From positions 31,207-95,206 of the forward strand of contig JAEEJK010000043.1 in assembly GCA_016281815.1 (NCBI GenBank): DNA of 64,000 nucleotides, written 5' to 3'. Made by a program: the position numbers and the translations under genes. The notes beneath the pieces were generated by a model. That model saw only the letters and a list, made by a program, of their open reading frames with translations, was not told where the DNA came from and made no database searches. Below are positions 7,652 to 21,600 of the stretch, piece after piece (position 1 is the stretch's first letter; each line of letters begins with the position of its first letter). The DNA is from Prevotella sp. GTDB taxonomy: Bacteria > Bacteroidota > Bacteroidia > Bacteroidales > Bacteroidaceae.

Positions 7652-9589
7652 ATGAAAAAAATCATTCTCTTTTTGGTGACATCCCTCGTCAGTTCGGTGG
7701 GATGGGCAGACAACGTGGTGAAAAGTCCTGACGGACACATTACCCTGACCTTTGACGTGAAGGACGGCAGTCCTCGTTACAGCGTGGCGTTTGACGGAAC
7801 GACGATGGTGGCGGAGTCGCCTCTTGGCATCGTGGCCAACATCGGAGACTATACCACCGGTCTGAAACTGACGAAAATGGAGCAGAACCCAGTGAAGGAC
7901 AGTTATTCACTCCGCAACATCAAGCAAAGTAGCGTCAGTTATGAGGCCAATGAGGCCATTGCTGTGTTGGAGAAAGACAACAGGCATGTGCTCGACATCA
8001 TTTTCAGGGTGAGCAACCGCGATGTGGCATACCGCTATCAGGTGCATCCCAGACGCGACACCCGCGTGTGCGTGGTGGAGCGTGAGGCAAGCGGCTTTGT
8101 CATGCCGCAGGGGACGACCACCTTCCTCTGCCCGCAGTCGAAGCCCATGGGTGGCTTTGCACGTACGTCACCAAGTTATGAGACGGCATACGACACAGAT
8201 GTGCCGACAGGAAAAAACGGATGGGGTGAAGGCTATTCCTTCCCTTGTCTGTTCAAGGTCGGTGAAAGTGGATGGGTGCTGCTGAGCGAGACGGGCGTGG
8301 ATGGCGCCTACTGCGCCAGCCGACTGATTGGTGAGGTTGACGGCTCTTATCATATCGGCTTCCCCCAAACCGGTGAGAACAACGGACTGGGTTCGGTGAC
8401 TCCTGGCATCGCTCTGCCCGGATATACTCCGTGGCGCACTATTACCGTCGGACCGTCGCTGCACAATATCGTGGAGACCACAGTGCCATTCGACCTCGTG
8501 CAGCCCAAATATGAGGCTTCTCAGACATACACTTACGGCAAGGGTTCATGGAGTTGGATCATCGGCATGGACAACAGTTGCAACTTCGACGAGCAGCGCA
8601 GATACATCGACTTCTCTGCCGCCATGGGTTATCAGAGCGTGCTGATTGACGCGTTCTGGGATCAGCGCATCGGACGTGATCGCATCGCGGAGTTGGCTGC
8701 CTATGGCCGTGAGCGCGGCGTGGGCCTTTTCCTGTGGTACAACAGCAATGGTCATTGGAACGACGCTCCTCAGACTCCCATTGGCAAGATGGACCGCTCC
8801 GGTGAGCGCCGCCGTGAGATGGCGTGGATGAAGAGCGTAGGTATCAGAGGCATCAAGGTCGACTTCTTCGGCGGCGACAAGCAGCAGACGATGCAGTTGT
8901 ATGAGGACATCCTCACCGACGCCAATGACTTCGGACTGCTTGTGATTTTCCATGGCTGTACGCTGCCGAGAGGGTGGGAGAGGATGTATCCCAACTATGC
9001 CGCCAGCGAGGCGGTGCTCGCCAGCGAGAACCTGCATTTCTCGCAGGACTTCTGCAACAAGGAGGCGCGCAACGCCTGCATCCATCCCTTCATCCGCAAC
9101 ACGGTGGGCTCGATGGACTTCGGTGGCTCGGCGCTGAATAAGTTCTATGGCGCAGACAACAAACGCGGCAGCAAGAGAATGACGAGCGATGTGTTCGCTC
9201 TCGCAGTGGCTGTCCTCTTCCAGAGTGCGGTGCAGCATTTCGCCCTGGCTCCCAACAACCTTGACGATGCTCCGGCATGGGCCATCGACTTCATGAAGAA
9301 GGTGCCCACGACATGGGATGAGGTGAAGTTCATCGACGGCTATCCTGGCAAGTATGTCATTCTCGCCCGCCGCCATGCTGACAAATGGTTTGTGGTGGGT
9401 GTCAATGCACAGGAGCAACCCCTCACTGCCACCATTACCCTGCCGATGTTCAAGGGAGGGTCGGCGCTTCAGGTCTATAGCGACGATGCGCAACTCAACG
9501 GCAGCGTGAAGCAGGTCAAGATCAACAAGAAGCAGCAGATGAAGGTGACCATCCCGAATAATGGCGGTCTCGTCATCGTCAATCCGTAA
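7652..9589 (+). CDS. Secreted GH97 alpha-glycosidase, retaining type
   Basis: 645 residues, normal for GH97. A signal peptide (about 1-19, ending G-W-A-D) precedes the N-terminal beta-supersandwich (20-280), the catalytic (beta/alpha)8 barrel (280-560) and a C-terminal beta domain. D404 in I-K-V-D-F-F-G-G-D is placed as the nucleophile, and E459 in L-A-S-E-N-L as acid/base. Their 55-residue spacing equals that of the retaining alpha-galactosidase BtGH97b as I recall it. Inverting SusB-type members have Glu in a different arrangement. The likely product is therefore a periplasmic retaining alpha-galactosidase-like enzyme, though specificity is inferred. It is a single gene with its own promoter and terminator, outside any polysaccharide operon. 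Confidence 0.9.
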   Translation: MKKIILFLVTSLVSSVGWADNVVKSPDGHITLTFDVKDGSPRYSVAFDGTTMVAESPLGIVANIGDYTTGLKLTKMEQNPVKDSYSLRNIKQSSVSYEANEAIAVLEKDNRHVLDIIFRVSNRDVAYRYQVHPRRDTRVCVVEREASGFVMPQGTTTFLCPQSKPMGGFARTSPSYETAYDTDVPTGKNGWGEGYSFPCLFKVGESGWVLLSETGVDGAYCASRLIGEVDGSYHIGFPQTGENNGLGSVTPGIALPGYTPWRTITVGPSLHNIVETTVPFDLVQPKYEASQTYTYGKGSWSWIIGMDNSCNFDEQRRYIDFSAAMGYQSVLIDAFWDQRIGRDRIAELAAYGRERGVGLFLWYNSNGHWNDAPQTPIGKMDRSGERRREMAWMKSVGIRGIKVDFFGGDKQQTMQLYEDILTDANDFGLLVIFHGCTLPRGWERMYPNYAASEAVLASENLHFSQDFCNKEARNACIHPFIRNTVGSMDFGGSALNKFYGADNKRGSKRMTSDVFALAVAVLFQSAVQHFALAPNNLDDAPAWAIDFMKKVPTTWDEVKFIDGYPGKYVILARRHADKWFVVGVNAQEQPLTATITLPMFKGGSALQVYSDDAQLNGSVKQVKINKKQQMKVTIPNNGGLVIVNP

Positions 9590-9609
9590 TCGGTCATTCC
9601 CATATTCAG

Positions 9610-9647
9610 CATGGCAGTCTCTCTCTCAGAGGCTGCCATGTTTTTTT
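9610..9647 (+). terminator. Rho-independent terminator after GH97
   Basis: A strong stem (CATGGCAG at 9610-9617 pairing with CTGCCATG at 9633-9640, extended by CTCT/AGAG) is followed by seven T residues, 20 nt after the GH97 stop. Confidence 0.85.
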
Positions 9648-9716
9648 GTAATCGTTAATGAAGCACAATTAATCCCAAAAAAGTTGGAAGAAAGCATGTG
9701 TTGTTGAGAAAAAGAA

Positions 9717-9724
9717 TAAATTTG
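9717..9724 (+). promoter_or_regulatory. -7 box for the DUF4139 gene
   Basis: TAAATTTG matches TAnnTTTG and lies 32 nt before the start codon. No well-spaced TTTG is visible at -33. Confidence 0.4.
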
Positions 9725-9755
9725 TGCAATCAAACTATTCAAACCAAAACTGAAG

Positions 9756-11675
9756 ATGATGAAATCAAGATTATTCCTATTGTTGGCATTCATGATGATG
9801 GGCATGGGCATCCAGGCGGCAGAAAAACATGAGGCTCTCATCAAGCATGTGACAGTTTTCACCAACGGTGCGCAGGTGGAGCGCACCCAGTCGCTTAATC
9901 TTACAGCGGGCGAACAGGTCGTCACGTTCACCGGCTTGTCTCCCTATACAGATACGAAAAGCATACAGATGCGGGTAAAAGGCAAACTGACCGTCATCGG
10001 CGTGAACTACCGCAAGGCGCATCCCGACAGTGTGAAGCAGGTGAGACAACTGAAAGAGGCTCAGCAGAAAGTGAAGGCTGCAGAGGACCAGGAGAACCAG
10101 TTGAAGGCTCAGCGTGAGGTGGTGGAGTCACAGTCGGAAATGGTGAAGACCAATTGTTCTGTGGGCAACCGCACGGCGGTCACACCACTGGCTGGTATCA
10201 AGGAAATCAACAACTACTACTCCCAGGAACTGCTCTCACTGAAGAAAAAACTCATCTCCATCGATGAGGATCTTGGAAAGGTGAGGGAGGAGAAGCAAAA
10301 GTTGGAGCAGAAAGCAGACTCCATCGGGCACCTGCGTCTTGAGACTGTGACCGAGGTGGATGTGAAGGTCAGCGTGCCTCAGGCTTGTCGCGCTGAGTTC
10401 GACCTTTCTTATTACGTGAAGAATGCGGGTTGGTATCCCACCTATGATGTCAGGTCGGAGGGCATCTCGCATCCCCTGCAACTCTCCTATAAGGCCAACG
10501 TCTTCCAAAACACCAGGGAAAAATGGAACAATGTGATGGTGACGCTTTCCTCTGCCAACCCCAACCGCTCGAATGTGGCTCCCGAACTGCGCACGTATTG
10601 GCTCGACTATGGGCGTCAGGCGCCTCGCTATGACCAGAGTGACGAAGAGAGCGGCGTCTCTGGACTGGTGACGGATGAGTCGGGAAGTCCGCTCATCGGT
10701 GCTACCGTGATGGTGGTGGGAACAAAACTCGGCACTGTGACCGATTTTGAAGGTCACTATTCCATTACTTTGCCTAAGGACAAGAGGCAGTTGCGGTTCT
10801 CCTTCGTCGGTTATGAACAGCAGACAAGGCGTGCGAATGGTCCGACCCTGAATGTCAGGATGAGAGAGGATGCCGCTTCTCTCAATGAGGTTGAGGTGGT
10901 GGGATATGCCACAGCAGATGCTCTCCAGGGGAGAGTCGCCGGTTTGCAAGTCAGCAACTCATCAAAGAAAAAAGAGAGAATGTCAATGACAGCAGGAGCC
11001 AAGGAGATGCCGGAGATGGAGGCGCTGGAGGAAAGTGCGATGATGGATGTGCAGGAACAGAAGGCTCAGTTTGGCTATGAGTTCGATATCCGGCAACCGC
11101 TCACGCTGCTTTCCAATGGCAAGGTGACCGTTACAGAGATTGCACGTTATGAGTTGCCTGCCACCTACCAGTATGTGGGCATCCCAAGAGCGGATAAAGA
11201 TGCCTTCCTCGTGGCAGATGCCACAGGGTGGGAGAATGTCAACTTGCTCGAAGGTGAGGCCAACGTGTATTTCGATAATGCCTTCGTGGGCAAGACCATC
11301 TTGGATCCCAGCGAGATGGGCGACACCCTCCACTTCTCTTTGGGACGGGACAACAGCATCCGTATCCAGCGCACCAAGGTGGCGGATAAATCGACTCGCA
11401 AACTGCTTGCTTCCTCTCAGGAGCAGAACATGACCTGGCGCATCACGGTGAAGAACACGCGCAACGAGGCGGTCGCCCTGACGCTCAAGGACCAGATACC
11501 CGTTTCCCAGAATTCCGGCATCACCGTGACGACTGAGGAATTGAGTGGCGGAAAACTGGATAAGGAGAAGGGCATCGTCACTTGGCAACTCAGTCTCATG
11601 CCCAATGAGCAGAAGGAACTGATGGTGGAATATAAGGTGAAATATCCCAAGAACCGCCGTCTGGTTGTGGAGTGA
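9756..11675 (+). CDS. DUF4140/DUF4139 (MuiA-like) protein with SusC-type insertion
   Basis: 639 residues with a signal peptide (1-21). The N-terminal DUF4140 part (~22-125) leads into a coiled coil (~90-195), then the first half of DUF4139 (about 205-290). Residues ~297-405 are a carboxypeptidase-regulatory-like beta domain (V-S-G-L-V-T-D-E-S-G-S-P-L-I-G-A-T) followed by L-N-E-V-E-V-V-G-Y-A-T and L-Q-G-R-V-A-G-L-Q-V. That is the N-terminal extension, Ton-box-like linker and start of the plug of a SusC-type TonB-dependent receptor. DUF4139 resumes at ~425 and runs to the end. Family members are called mucoidy inhibitor A, but their biochemical role is unknown. It is most likely periplasmic or surface-exposed. 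Confidence 0.85.
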   Translation: MMKSRLFLLLAFMMMGMGIQAAEKHEALIKHVTVFTNGAQVERTQSLNLTAGEQVVTFTGLSPYTDTKSIQMRVKGKLTVIGVNYRKAHPDSVKQVRQLKEAQQKVKAAEDQENQLKAQREVVESQSEMVKTNCSVGNRTAVTPLAGIKEINNYYSQELLSLKKKLISIDEDLGKVREEKQKLEQKADSIGHLRLETVTEVDVKVSVPQACRAEFDLSYYVKNAGWYPTYDVRSEGISHPLQLSYKANVFQNTREKWNNVMVTLSSANPNRSNVAPELRTYWLDYGRQAPRYDQSDEESGVSGLVTDESGSPLIGATVMVVGTKLGTVTDFEGHYSITLPKDKRQLRFSFVGYEQQTRRANGPTLNVRMREDAASLNEVEVVGYATADALQGRVAGLQVSNSSKKKERMSMTAGAKEMPEMEALEESAMMDVQEQKAQFGYEFDIRQPLTLLSNGKVTVTEIARYELPATYQYVGIPRADKDAFLVADATGWENVNLLEGEANVYFDNAFVGKTILDPSEMGDTLHFSLGRDNSIRIQRTKVADKSTRKLLASSQEQNMTWRITVKNTRNEAVALTLKDQIPVSQNSGITVTTEELSGGKLDKEKGIVTWQLSLMPNEQKELMVEYKVKYPKNRRLVVE

Positions 11676-11825
11676 TGTGTGTTTCACAAAAAATGTAAAG
11701 TTTTGCAATGGAATGATAAAAAGATAGTTTTTTCCAGTTCTGATTAAACTAATTGTTACTTTCTGCATCAAATAAGCAGAAAATGATAAAAACTAATTCA
11801 TTCCAACTAACAAAAAAACAAACGT

Positions 11826-12377
11826 ATGAAAAAATTAATGATGATCGCTGTCATGGCTGTGGCCCTTTCGCTCAATGCCAATGCACAACAGGAGAACCCC
11901 CAGATGGGACAGCGGATGGACAGATCCGAAATGATTAAGATGCGCACAGAGGCGATAGCCAAGCAATATGGTCTTGATGAGGCTCAGCAGGAGAAACTGC
12001 TTGAACTCAACAAACAATACCCTGAAGCCATGCCAAGGATGGGCATGAGAGGCCCGAGACCCGGTATGGGCAACAGACCTGGTGGCCCGCAAGGAGCACC
12101 GGGTGAGAACGGACAGCGCCCACCGAGAATGAGACAGGGTGGTGGCCAGCCAGGACAGGGATTCGGACGTGGCGGTGGCCCCAGAGGCCCCAGAGGCGGT
12201 TTCAGAATGCCGGACCCGGAGACCATGGAGAAGTACAACGCTCAACTCAAGGAAATCATGACCGAGGAGCAGTTCAACAAGTACCAGGCTGACCAGGAAG
12301 AGGCACGCAAGCGTTTCATGGAGCGTATGCAGCAGATGCAGCAGATGCAGCAGATGCAACAGCAGCAGAATCAGTAA
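11826..12377 (+). CDS. Small secreted DUF4890-like protein, Gly/Pro/Gln-rich
   Basis: 183 residues with a clear signal peptide (1-20, N-A-N-A-Q). Two short helical segments resembling the Spy/CpxP and DUF4890 pattern lie at ~30-55 (E-A-I-A-K-Q-Y-G-L-D-E-A-Q-Q-E-K) and ~138-165 (M-T-E-E-Q-F-N-K-Y). They flank a low-complexity Gly/Pro/Arg-rich middle (~62-130). The C-terminus is a Q-Q-M repeat encoded by a CAG/ATG tract. It may be a periplasmic stress or chaperone-like protein, but that is weak family inference. It is followed by a good terminator. Confidence 0.75.
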   Translation: MKKLMMIAVMAVALSLNANAQQENPQMGQRMDRSEMIKMRTEAIAKQYGLDEAQQEKLLELNKQYPEAMPRMGMRGPRPGMGNRPGGPQGAPGENGQRPPRMRQGGGQPGQGFGRGGGPRGPRGGFRMPDPETMEKYNAQLKEIMTEEQFNKYQADQEEARKRFMERMQQMQQMQQMQQQQNQ

Positions 12378-12438
12378 GAAAAGTTTGGTTTTAGTAATAT
12401 ATAGACGATTTTTAGGTAGTTATTGATTCAGGACAACA

Positions 12439-12466
12439 GAGCCACCTTGTCATAGGGTGGCTCATT
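12439..12466 (+). terminator. Terminator after the DUF4890-like gene
   Basis: GAGCCACC and GGTGGCTC form an 8-bp stem around a short loop, followed by a weak T-rich tail, about 60 nt after the stop codon. Confidence 0.65.
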
Positions 12467-12507
12467 TCTCGTTGATAATAAGACTCCCTATATCATCTTA
12501 TAATATT

Positions 12508-12593
12508 ATAATATCTATATCATCTATAACATCTATATCATCTATATCATCTATATCATCTATCATATCTATATCATCTATATCATCTATAAA
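12508..12593 (+). repeat. 9-nt tandem repeat (ATCTATATC)
   Basis: About nine copies of a 9-nt unit CTATATCAT, with one 2-nt slip near the middle, end 23 nt before the next start codon. The tract is almost purely A/T plus one C per unit. No promoter can be separated from it. Length variation by slippage is likely. Confidence 0.8.
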
Positions 12594-12616
12594 AAACTCT
12601 ATACCCCTACATCACT

Positions 12617-13969
12617 ATGGACAAGAAAAAACACAACATCAACCGACGCGAGTTCCTCAAAAGACTGGGACTCGGTGCTGGTTCGGCCTTTGCCTTGATG
12701 ACCTTAGAACCTTTCTCAGCCTTGGCGGGCGAAAAACAAATCAAGAGTGCGGACAACAAGATGACCTACCGTATCCAGCATGGTTCGGGTGAACAGGTGT
12801 CCCTGCTCGGATTTGGAATGATGAGACTGCCCAACAACCAGGAACAGGTCAACGAACTGGTAGACTATGCCATCGCACATGGCGTCAATTACTTCGACAC
12901 CGCACCGATGTATATGGGAGGACAGTCGGAAGTGCTGACAGGCAATGCACTTGCTCGCTACCCTCGTGAGAAATACATGGTGGCAACTAAGATGTCCAAC
13001 CAAAGTCCACAGATGTGGAACTTGGAGGCGGCCAAGAATATGTTTGAGCAGTCGCTCCAAAGACTCAGAGTGGATTATATCGACTATTACCTACTGCATG
13101 GTATAGGAGGCGGCGGCGTGGACAACCTGCACCAGCGTTTCCTCGACAATGGCATCCTCGACTATATTCTCGAACAGCGCAAGGCGGGACGCATCAAGCA
13201 TCTGGGCTTTTCCTATCATGGCGACGTGAGAGCGTTTGACTGGCTACTCGACCGCCAAGAGGAGTATCATTGGGACTTCGCACAGATTCAGATGAACTTC
13301 CTGGATTGGCGTCATGCTTCCATCAGGGGAGGACGCCGGCATGATGCCGATGCTGAGTATCTGTACAACAAATGCGAGAAAACGGGCGTACAGTGTGTGA
13401 TCATGGAACCGCTCCGGGGTGGTGCTCTGGGGAAGGTCTCTTCCGAACTGATGGATCAACTGAAGGCCATGCACCCTGATGACAGTCCCGCTCGATGGGC
13501 TTTCCGGTGGGTAGGGTCTTATCCCAATATCCTCACTGCACTGAGTGGCATGAACAGAATGGATCACCTGGTGGAGAACGTGGCGACCTTCTCGCCGCTT
13601 GATCCTTGTACAGAGGCAGAGAAAGCACTGCTGGCCACTATCGCCGATAAGATGGCTGGATTCCCCACCATCCCCTGCACTACCTGTGCATACTGCATGC
13701 CTTGTCCCTATGGCGTGGACATCCCAGGCAACTTCGCTTACTATAATGAGGCGGTGAACGAGCATTTGTTGCCTCTGCCCGAAAAGACTGCGGCTGACTA
13801 TAAAGAGAAAAAGCAGAAATTCATCGATGGATATGAGAAAGCCTTGGCTGACCAGAAGACATGGGCACAACGATGTGAGGACTGCGAAGCCTGTCTGTCA
13901 AAATGCCCCCAGCAGATACGTATTCCCAATCAGATGGCACGTATCGTGGAAACACTGAGGTCAAGATGA
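12617..13969 (+). CDS. Tat-exported aldo/keto reductase with ferredoxin-type Fe-S domain
   Basis: 450 residues. The N-terminus carries a twin-arginine signal (R10-R11 in N-R-R-E-F-L-K followed by a hydrophobic stretch to about residue 36), so it is probably exported folded with cofactor. Residues ~50-330 are an aldo/keto reductase barrel, with the Y-F-D-T-A-P-M-Y segment holding the family Asp and Tyr. The C-terminal third has two cysteine clusters, C-x-x-C-x-x-x-C-P and later C-E-D-C-E-A-C-L-S-K-C-P, typical of 4Fe-4S binding. Such fused reductases are common in Bacteroidales; the substrate is unknown. A strong terminator follows. Confidence 0.88.
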   Translation: MDKKKHNINRREFLKRLGLGAGSAFALMTLEPFSALAGEKQIKSADNKMTYRIQHGSGEQVSLLGFGMMRLPNNQEQVNELVDYAIAHGVNYFDTAPMYMGGQSEVLTGNALARYPREKYMVATKMSNQSPQMWNLEAAKNMFEQSLQRLRVDYIDYYLLHGIGGGGVDNLHQRFLDNGILDYILEQRKAGRIKHLGFSYHGDVRAFDWLLDRQEEYHWDFAQIQMNFLDWRHASIRGGRRHDADAEYLYNKCEKTGVQCVIMEPLRGGALGKVSSELMDQLKAMHPDDSPARWAFRWVGSYPNILTALSGMNRMDHLVENVATFSPLDPCTEAEKALLATIADKMAGFPTIPCTTCAYCMPCPYGVDIPGNFAYYNEAVNEHLLPLPEKTAADYKEKKQKFIDGYEKALADQKTWAQRCEDCEACLSKCPQQIRIPNQMARIVETLRSR

Positions 13970-14005
13970 CAACAACTAAAAAAGCACTAACTCCAATAAA
14001 TGACA

Positions 14006-14034
14006 AAAGGTGTGCCTCTCCGGCACACCTTTTA
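14006..14034 (+). terminator. Terminator after aldo/keto reductase
   Basis: AAAGGTGTGCC and GGCACACCTTT form an 11-bp perfect stem with a five-base loop and a T-rich 3' side. Confidence 0.85.
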
Positions 14035-18474
<4,440 letters not shown>

Positions 18475-18512
18475 AATAAACTCCCCGGTTTTTTATTTAT
18501 TTGATTAGTTTT

Positions 18513-18551
18513 TTTGCGAAATGTAACAAAATAATTGTTGCATTTCGCAAA
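18513..18551 (+). promoter_or_regulatory. Long palindrome at regulator promoter
   Basis: TTTGCGAAATG (18513-18523) and CATTTCGCAAA (18541-18551) are perfect reverse complements. Inner AACAA/TTGTT pairs extend the stem to about 16 bp around AATAA. It lies 39 nt after the xylanase stop and covers the probable -33 region of the regulator gene, so it may be an operator, a terminator, or both. Confidence 0.55.
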
Positions 18552-18566
18552 TTTTGTTTAACTTTG
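18537..18566 (+). promoter_or_regulatory. Promoter of the hybrid two-component gene
   Basis: GTTG at 18537-18540 and TAACTTTG at 18559-18566 (18-nt spacer) lie 41 nt before the start codon. The -33 part falls inside the palindrome 18513-18551. Confidence 0.5.
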
Positions 18567-18606
18567 CCACGTAATCTATAATAACTGCATATTGAAATAA
18601 CCTACC

Positions 18607-21600
18607 ATGAAGCGTAAAGTTCTGTTTTGCGTGATTTTCATGTCTGTATATCCGTGTCTGTACCTTTATGCGCAGATGGGAAAACTGTTCAATGCTGATA
18701 ACCAACTTTCCAGCAGTTTCACCAATCAGGTGTATCTCGACAGAGACGGTTTTATTTGGACTGCCACACGCAATGGACTGAGCCGTTATGACGGATATCA
18801 GCAACGTATTTATAAAAAAGAAAACGGCACCGGCATGGCGAGCAACTATGTCAACTGTATCATGCAGGACAGCAAAGGATTGTTCTATGTTGGTATGTAC
18901 GGAGCGCTTCAAACTTATGACGGTTCTGCTTTCAAGGATGTCACGGTGACCGACCTCAACGGCAACAAGGTGTTTTGCTACGTTACCTCTTTTGTTGAGC
19001 GAAAGACAGGTGAGATCATGGTGGGAACGTCAGGACATGGCTTGCTGCAGATAGATTCGCCGGAGAAAGCCCATCAGGTCAACGGCGACCTGAGGAACAT
19101 AGAGACCATCCACCAGATGATGGAGGACAGAAAGGGCCGCTTGTGGCTTGTCACCGATAAAAACGGACTTCTGGTGTATGCTAAGGGAAAGGTGGTGGCA
19201 CGCTATATGCAGGAAGAAAGCATGCGTGAGAATGTCCTCACTGTATGTGAGGACCATGATGGCCGCATTTATGCCGGTATCACCAATCAGGGACTTTTCC
19301 GCTTGGAAGGCAATTCATTCGTCCGCGTGGAGAATTCAGAGAAAGAGTCTGTGTCGGCTCTCTACTGCAACCACGACGGAAACATCATGGTGGGATACGA
19401 TGGCTTTGGTCTGGGTATATATGACCCTCAGAGTGGCAGCATGACCTCCAACCCATATTTCAGCCGTGAGGTGGACCTGGCTTTGGCTAAGATTGTTTCC
19501 ATCAGTGAGGACTTGGGTGGAAATGTCTGGCTGGGCATCAGACAGAAAGGTGTATACATGCAGCCCGCTGCACAGACCGATTTCAATTACATGGGTGACA
19601 AACTGGGAACACACAACCTCATCGGACAGGCGTGTGTCACCAGTACACTCGTTGACTCCAAAAAACATGTTTGGGTCGGAACCGACAAAGATGGATTATA
19701 CCAACTCAGTGGGCCCCAGCAACTTTACAGACATTATTCCTCCAACGTGCCTGCCACGATCCTGTCACTCGCTGAGGACCATCAGGGCCGGGTATGGCTG
19801 GGCAGTTACCAGGATGGATGCGGATGGGTGGATGCCGGTGGCAACTACCATCCTCTGAATCTTTCCCAAGGATCCAATGTCAGTGTGTTCGACATCGCCA
19901 GCGATTCCAAGGGCAATTTATGGCTGGCTACGATGGGCAATGGCCTGCTGCGTGTAGGTGCTGATGGTGCCGTCACGGCTTATACGATGAAGAAAGGGGC
20001 GGACAACGACCGCAAGATCAACAGCATCCCCAATGACTATATCTCTAAAATGATGGTGGCTGAGGACGGAAAGAAAATCTTTCTCGCCACCACTGTGGGC
20101 TTATGCTGCTTTGATACGGAGAAAAACAGTTGGACTTCTTTCTTCGGTGGCAACTGTCTCAATTATGGCACTCCCATGCGTATCGTCAGATTGTATGGAG
20201 ATAAACTGTGGATGGGTACCAATGACGGACTGCTCTGTTATGATATCAAGACACGTGCTCAGGCTCGGTATGGGACGGAAAACGGACTCTCTGACAATGG
20301 CATCGCTTCCATCGAGCAAGACAAGGCGGGTAAACTGTGGCTTTCTACTGACCACGGCCTCTGCTGTTTCGACCCGAAAACGGAAAAGGCTACCAACTAT
20401 TTTGTTGACAACGGACTGCAGTCGAATGAGTTCTCCGATGGAGCGTCGTGGTTTACCAAGGAGGGCGTGATGGTGTTCGGCGGAGTAGGGGGCGTCACAT
20501 GGTTTGACCCGACCAAACTCCAACCTACGGAGTGGAAAACCAGTGTGAAACTGACTGCATTCCTCATCAATGGCCATCCGGTGGATCCGTCAACGAAGTC
20601 TGGACATTATCAGGTGTGCAAAAAAACGGTCATCTCCTGCGACCGATTCAATCTCTCTTACAGAGACAACTCATTCAACATTCAGTTGTCTACGCTGACG
20701 TATGACAATCCTGAACATATCACCTACCTCTACAGCATCAACAACGAACCGTTCGTGCGTATGCAGCCTGGACAGAATGATATCACTTTCTCCCATCTCT
20801 CACCGGGCACCTATCATTTCCGCATCAAGGCGGAGCGCAATACGCAGCAGACCGCTGAAAGGACTTTCACGGTGGTCGTCCACAGTCCGTGGTTCAAGAC
20901 ATGGTGGGCTTATTGCCTGTATCTGGCTCTGATCGCATTTGCGGTATGGCAGTATCTGAAATTGCGCAACCGTCAGGAACAGGACAAACTGCGGCTTCAG
21001 GAGCATATCCATGCTGAGGAGATGAGTGAGGCCAAACTGCGCTTCTTCATGAACATCAGTCATGAGATTCGCACGCCTATGACGTTGATCCTCACACCGT
21101 TGCTCACCCTGATGAAGCAGGATGATGATCCGCACCGGCGCAATGTCTATGTGATCATCAAGAGGAATGCGGAGCGAATACTCAGTCTCATCAACCAACT
21201 GATGGACTTGCGGAAGATTGACAAGGGCATGATGCAGATGCGGATGTCTGAAACGGATATGGTGGCTTTTATCAAAGATATCCACACGCTGTTTGAGCAT
21301 CAGGCTCATGCCAAGAACATCAACTTCATCTTTGAGCATGATGCAGAGGAGTTGCCTGTCTGGATTGATAGGAAACAATTTGACAAAGTGATTGTCAATA
21401 TCCTCTCCAATGCATTCAAATTCACACCATCGGGTGGGGAAATTGATATACAACTGAAACATGACGCCAAGCATGCATCCATCGCCATCAGTGACGACGG
21501 TGAGCATATCCCTGAAGATAAGTTGGAGCATATTTTCAAGAGGTTCTATCAGACGGCATCTTCTGTGAATGACACCAATACGGGCACAGGCATCGGACTC

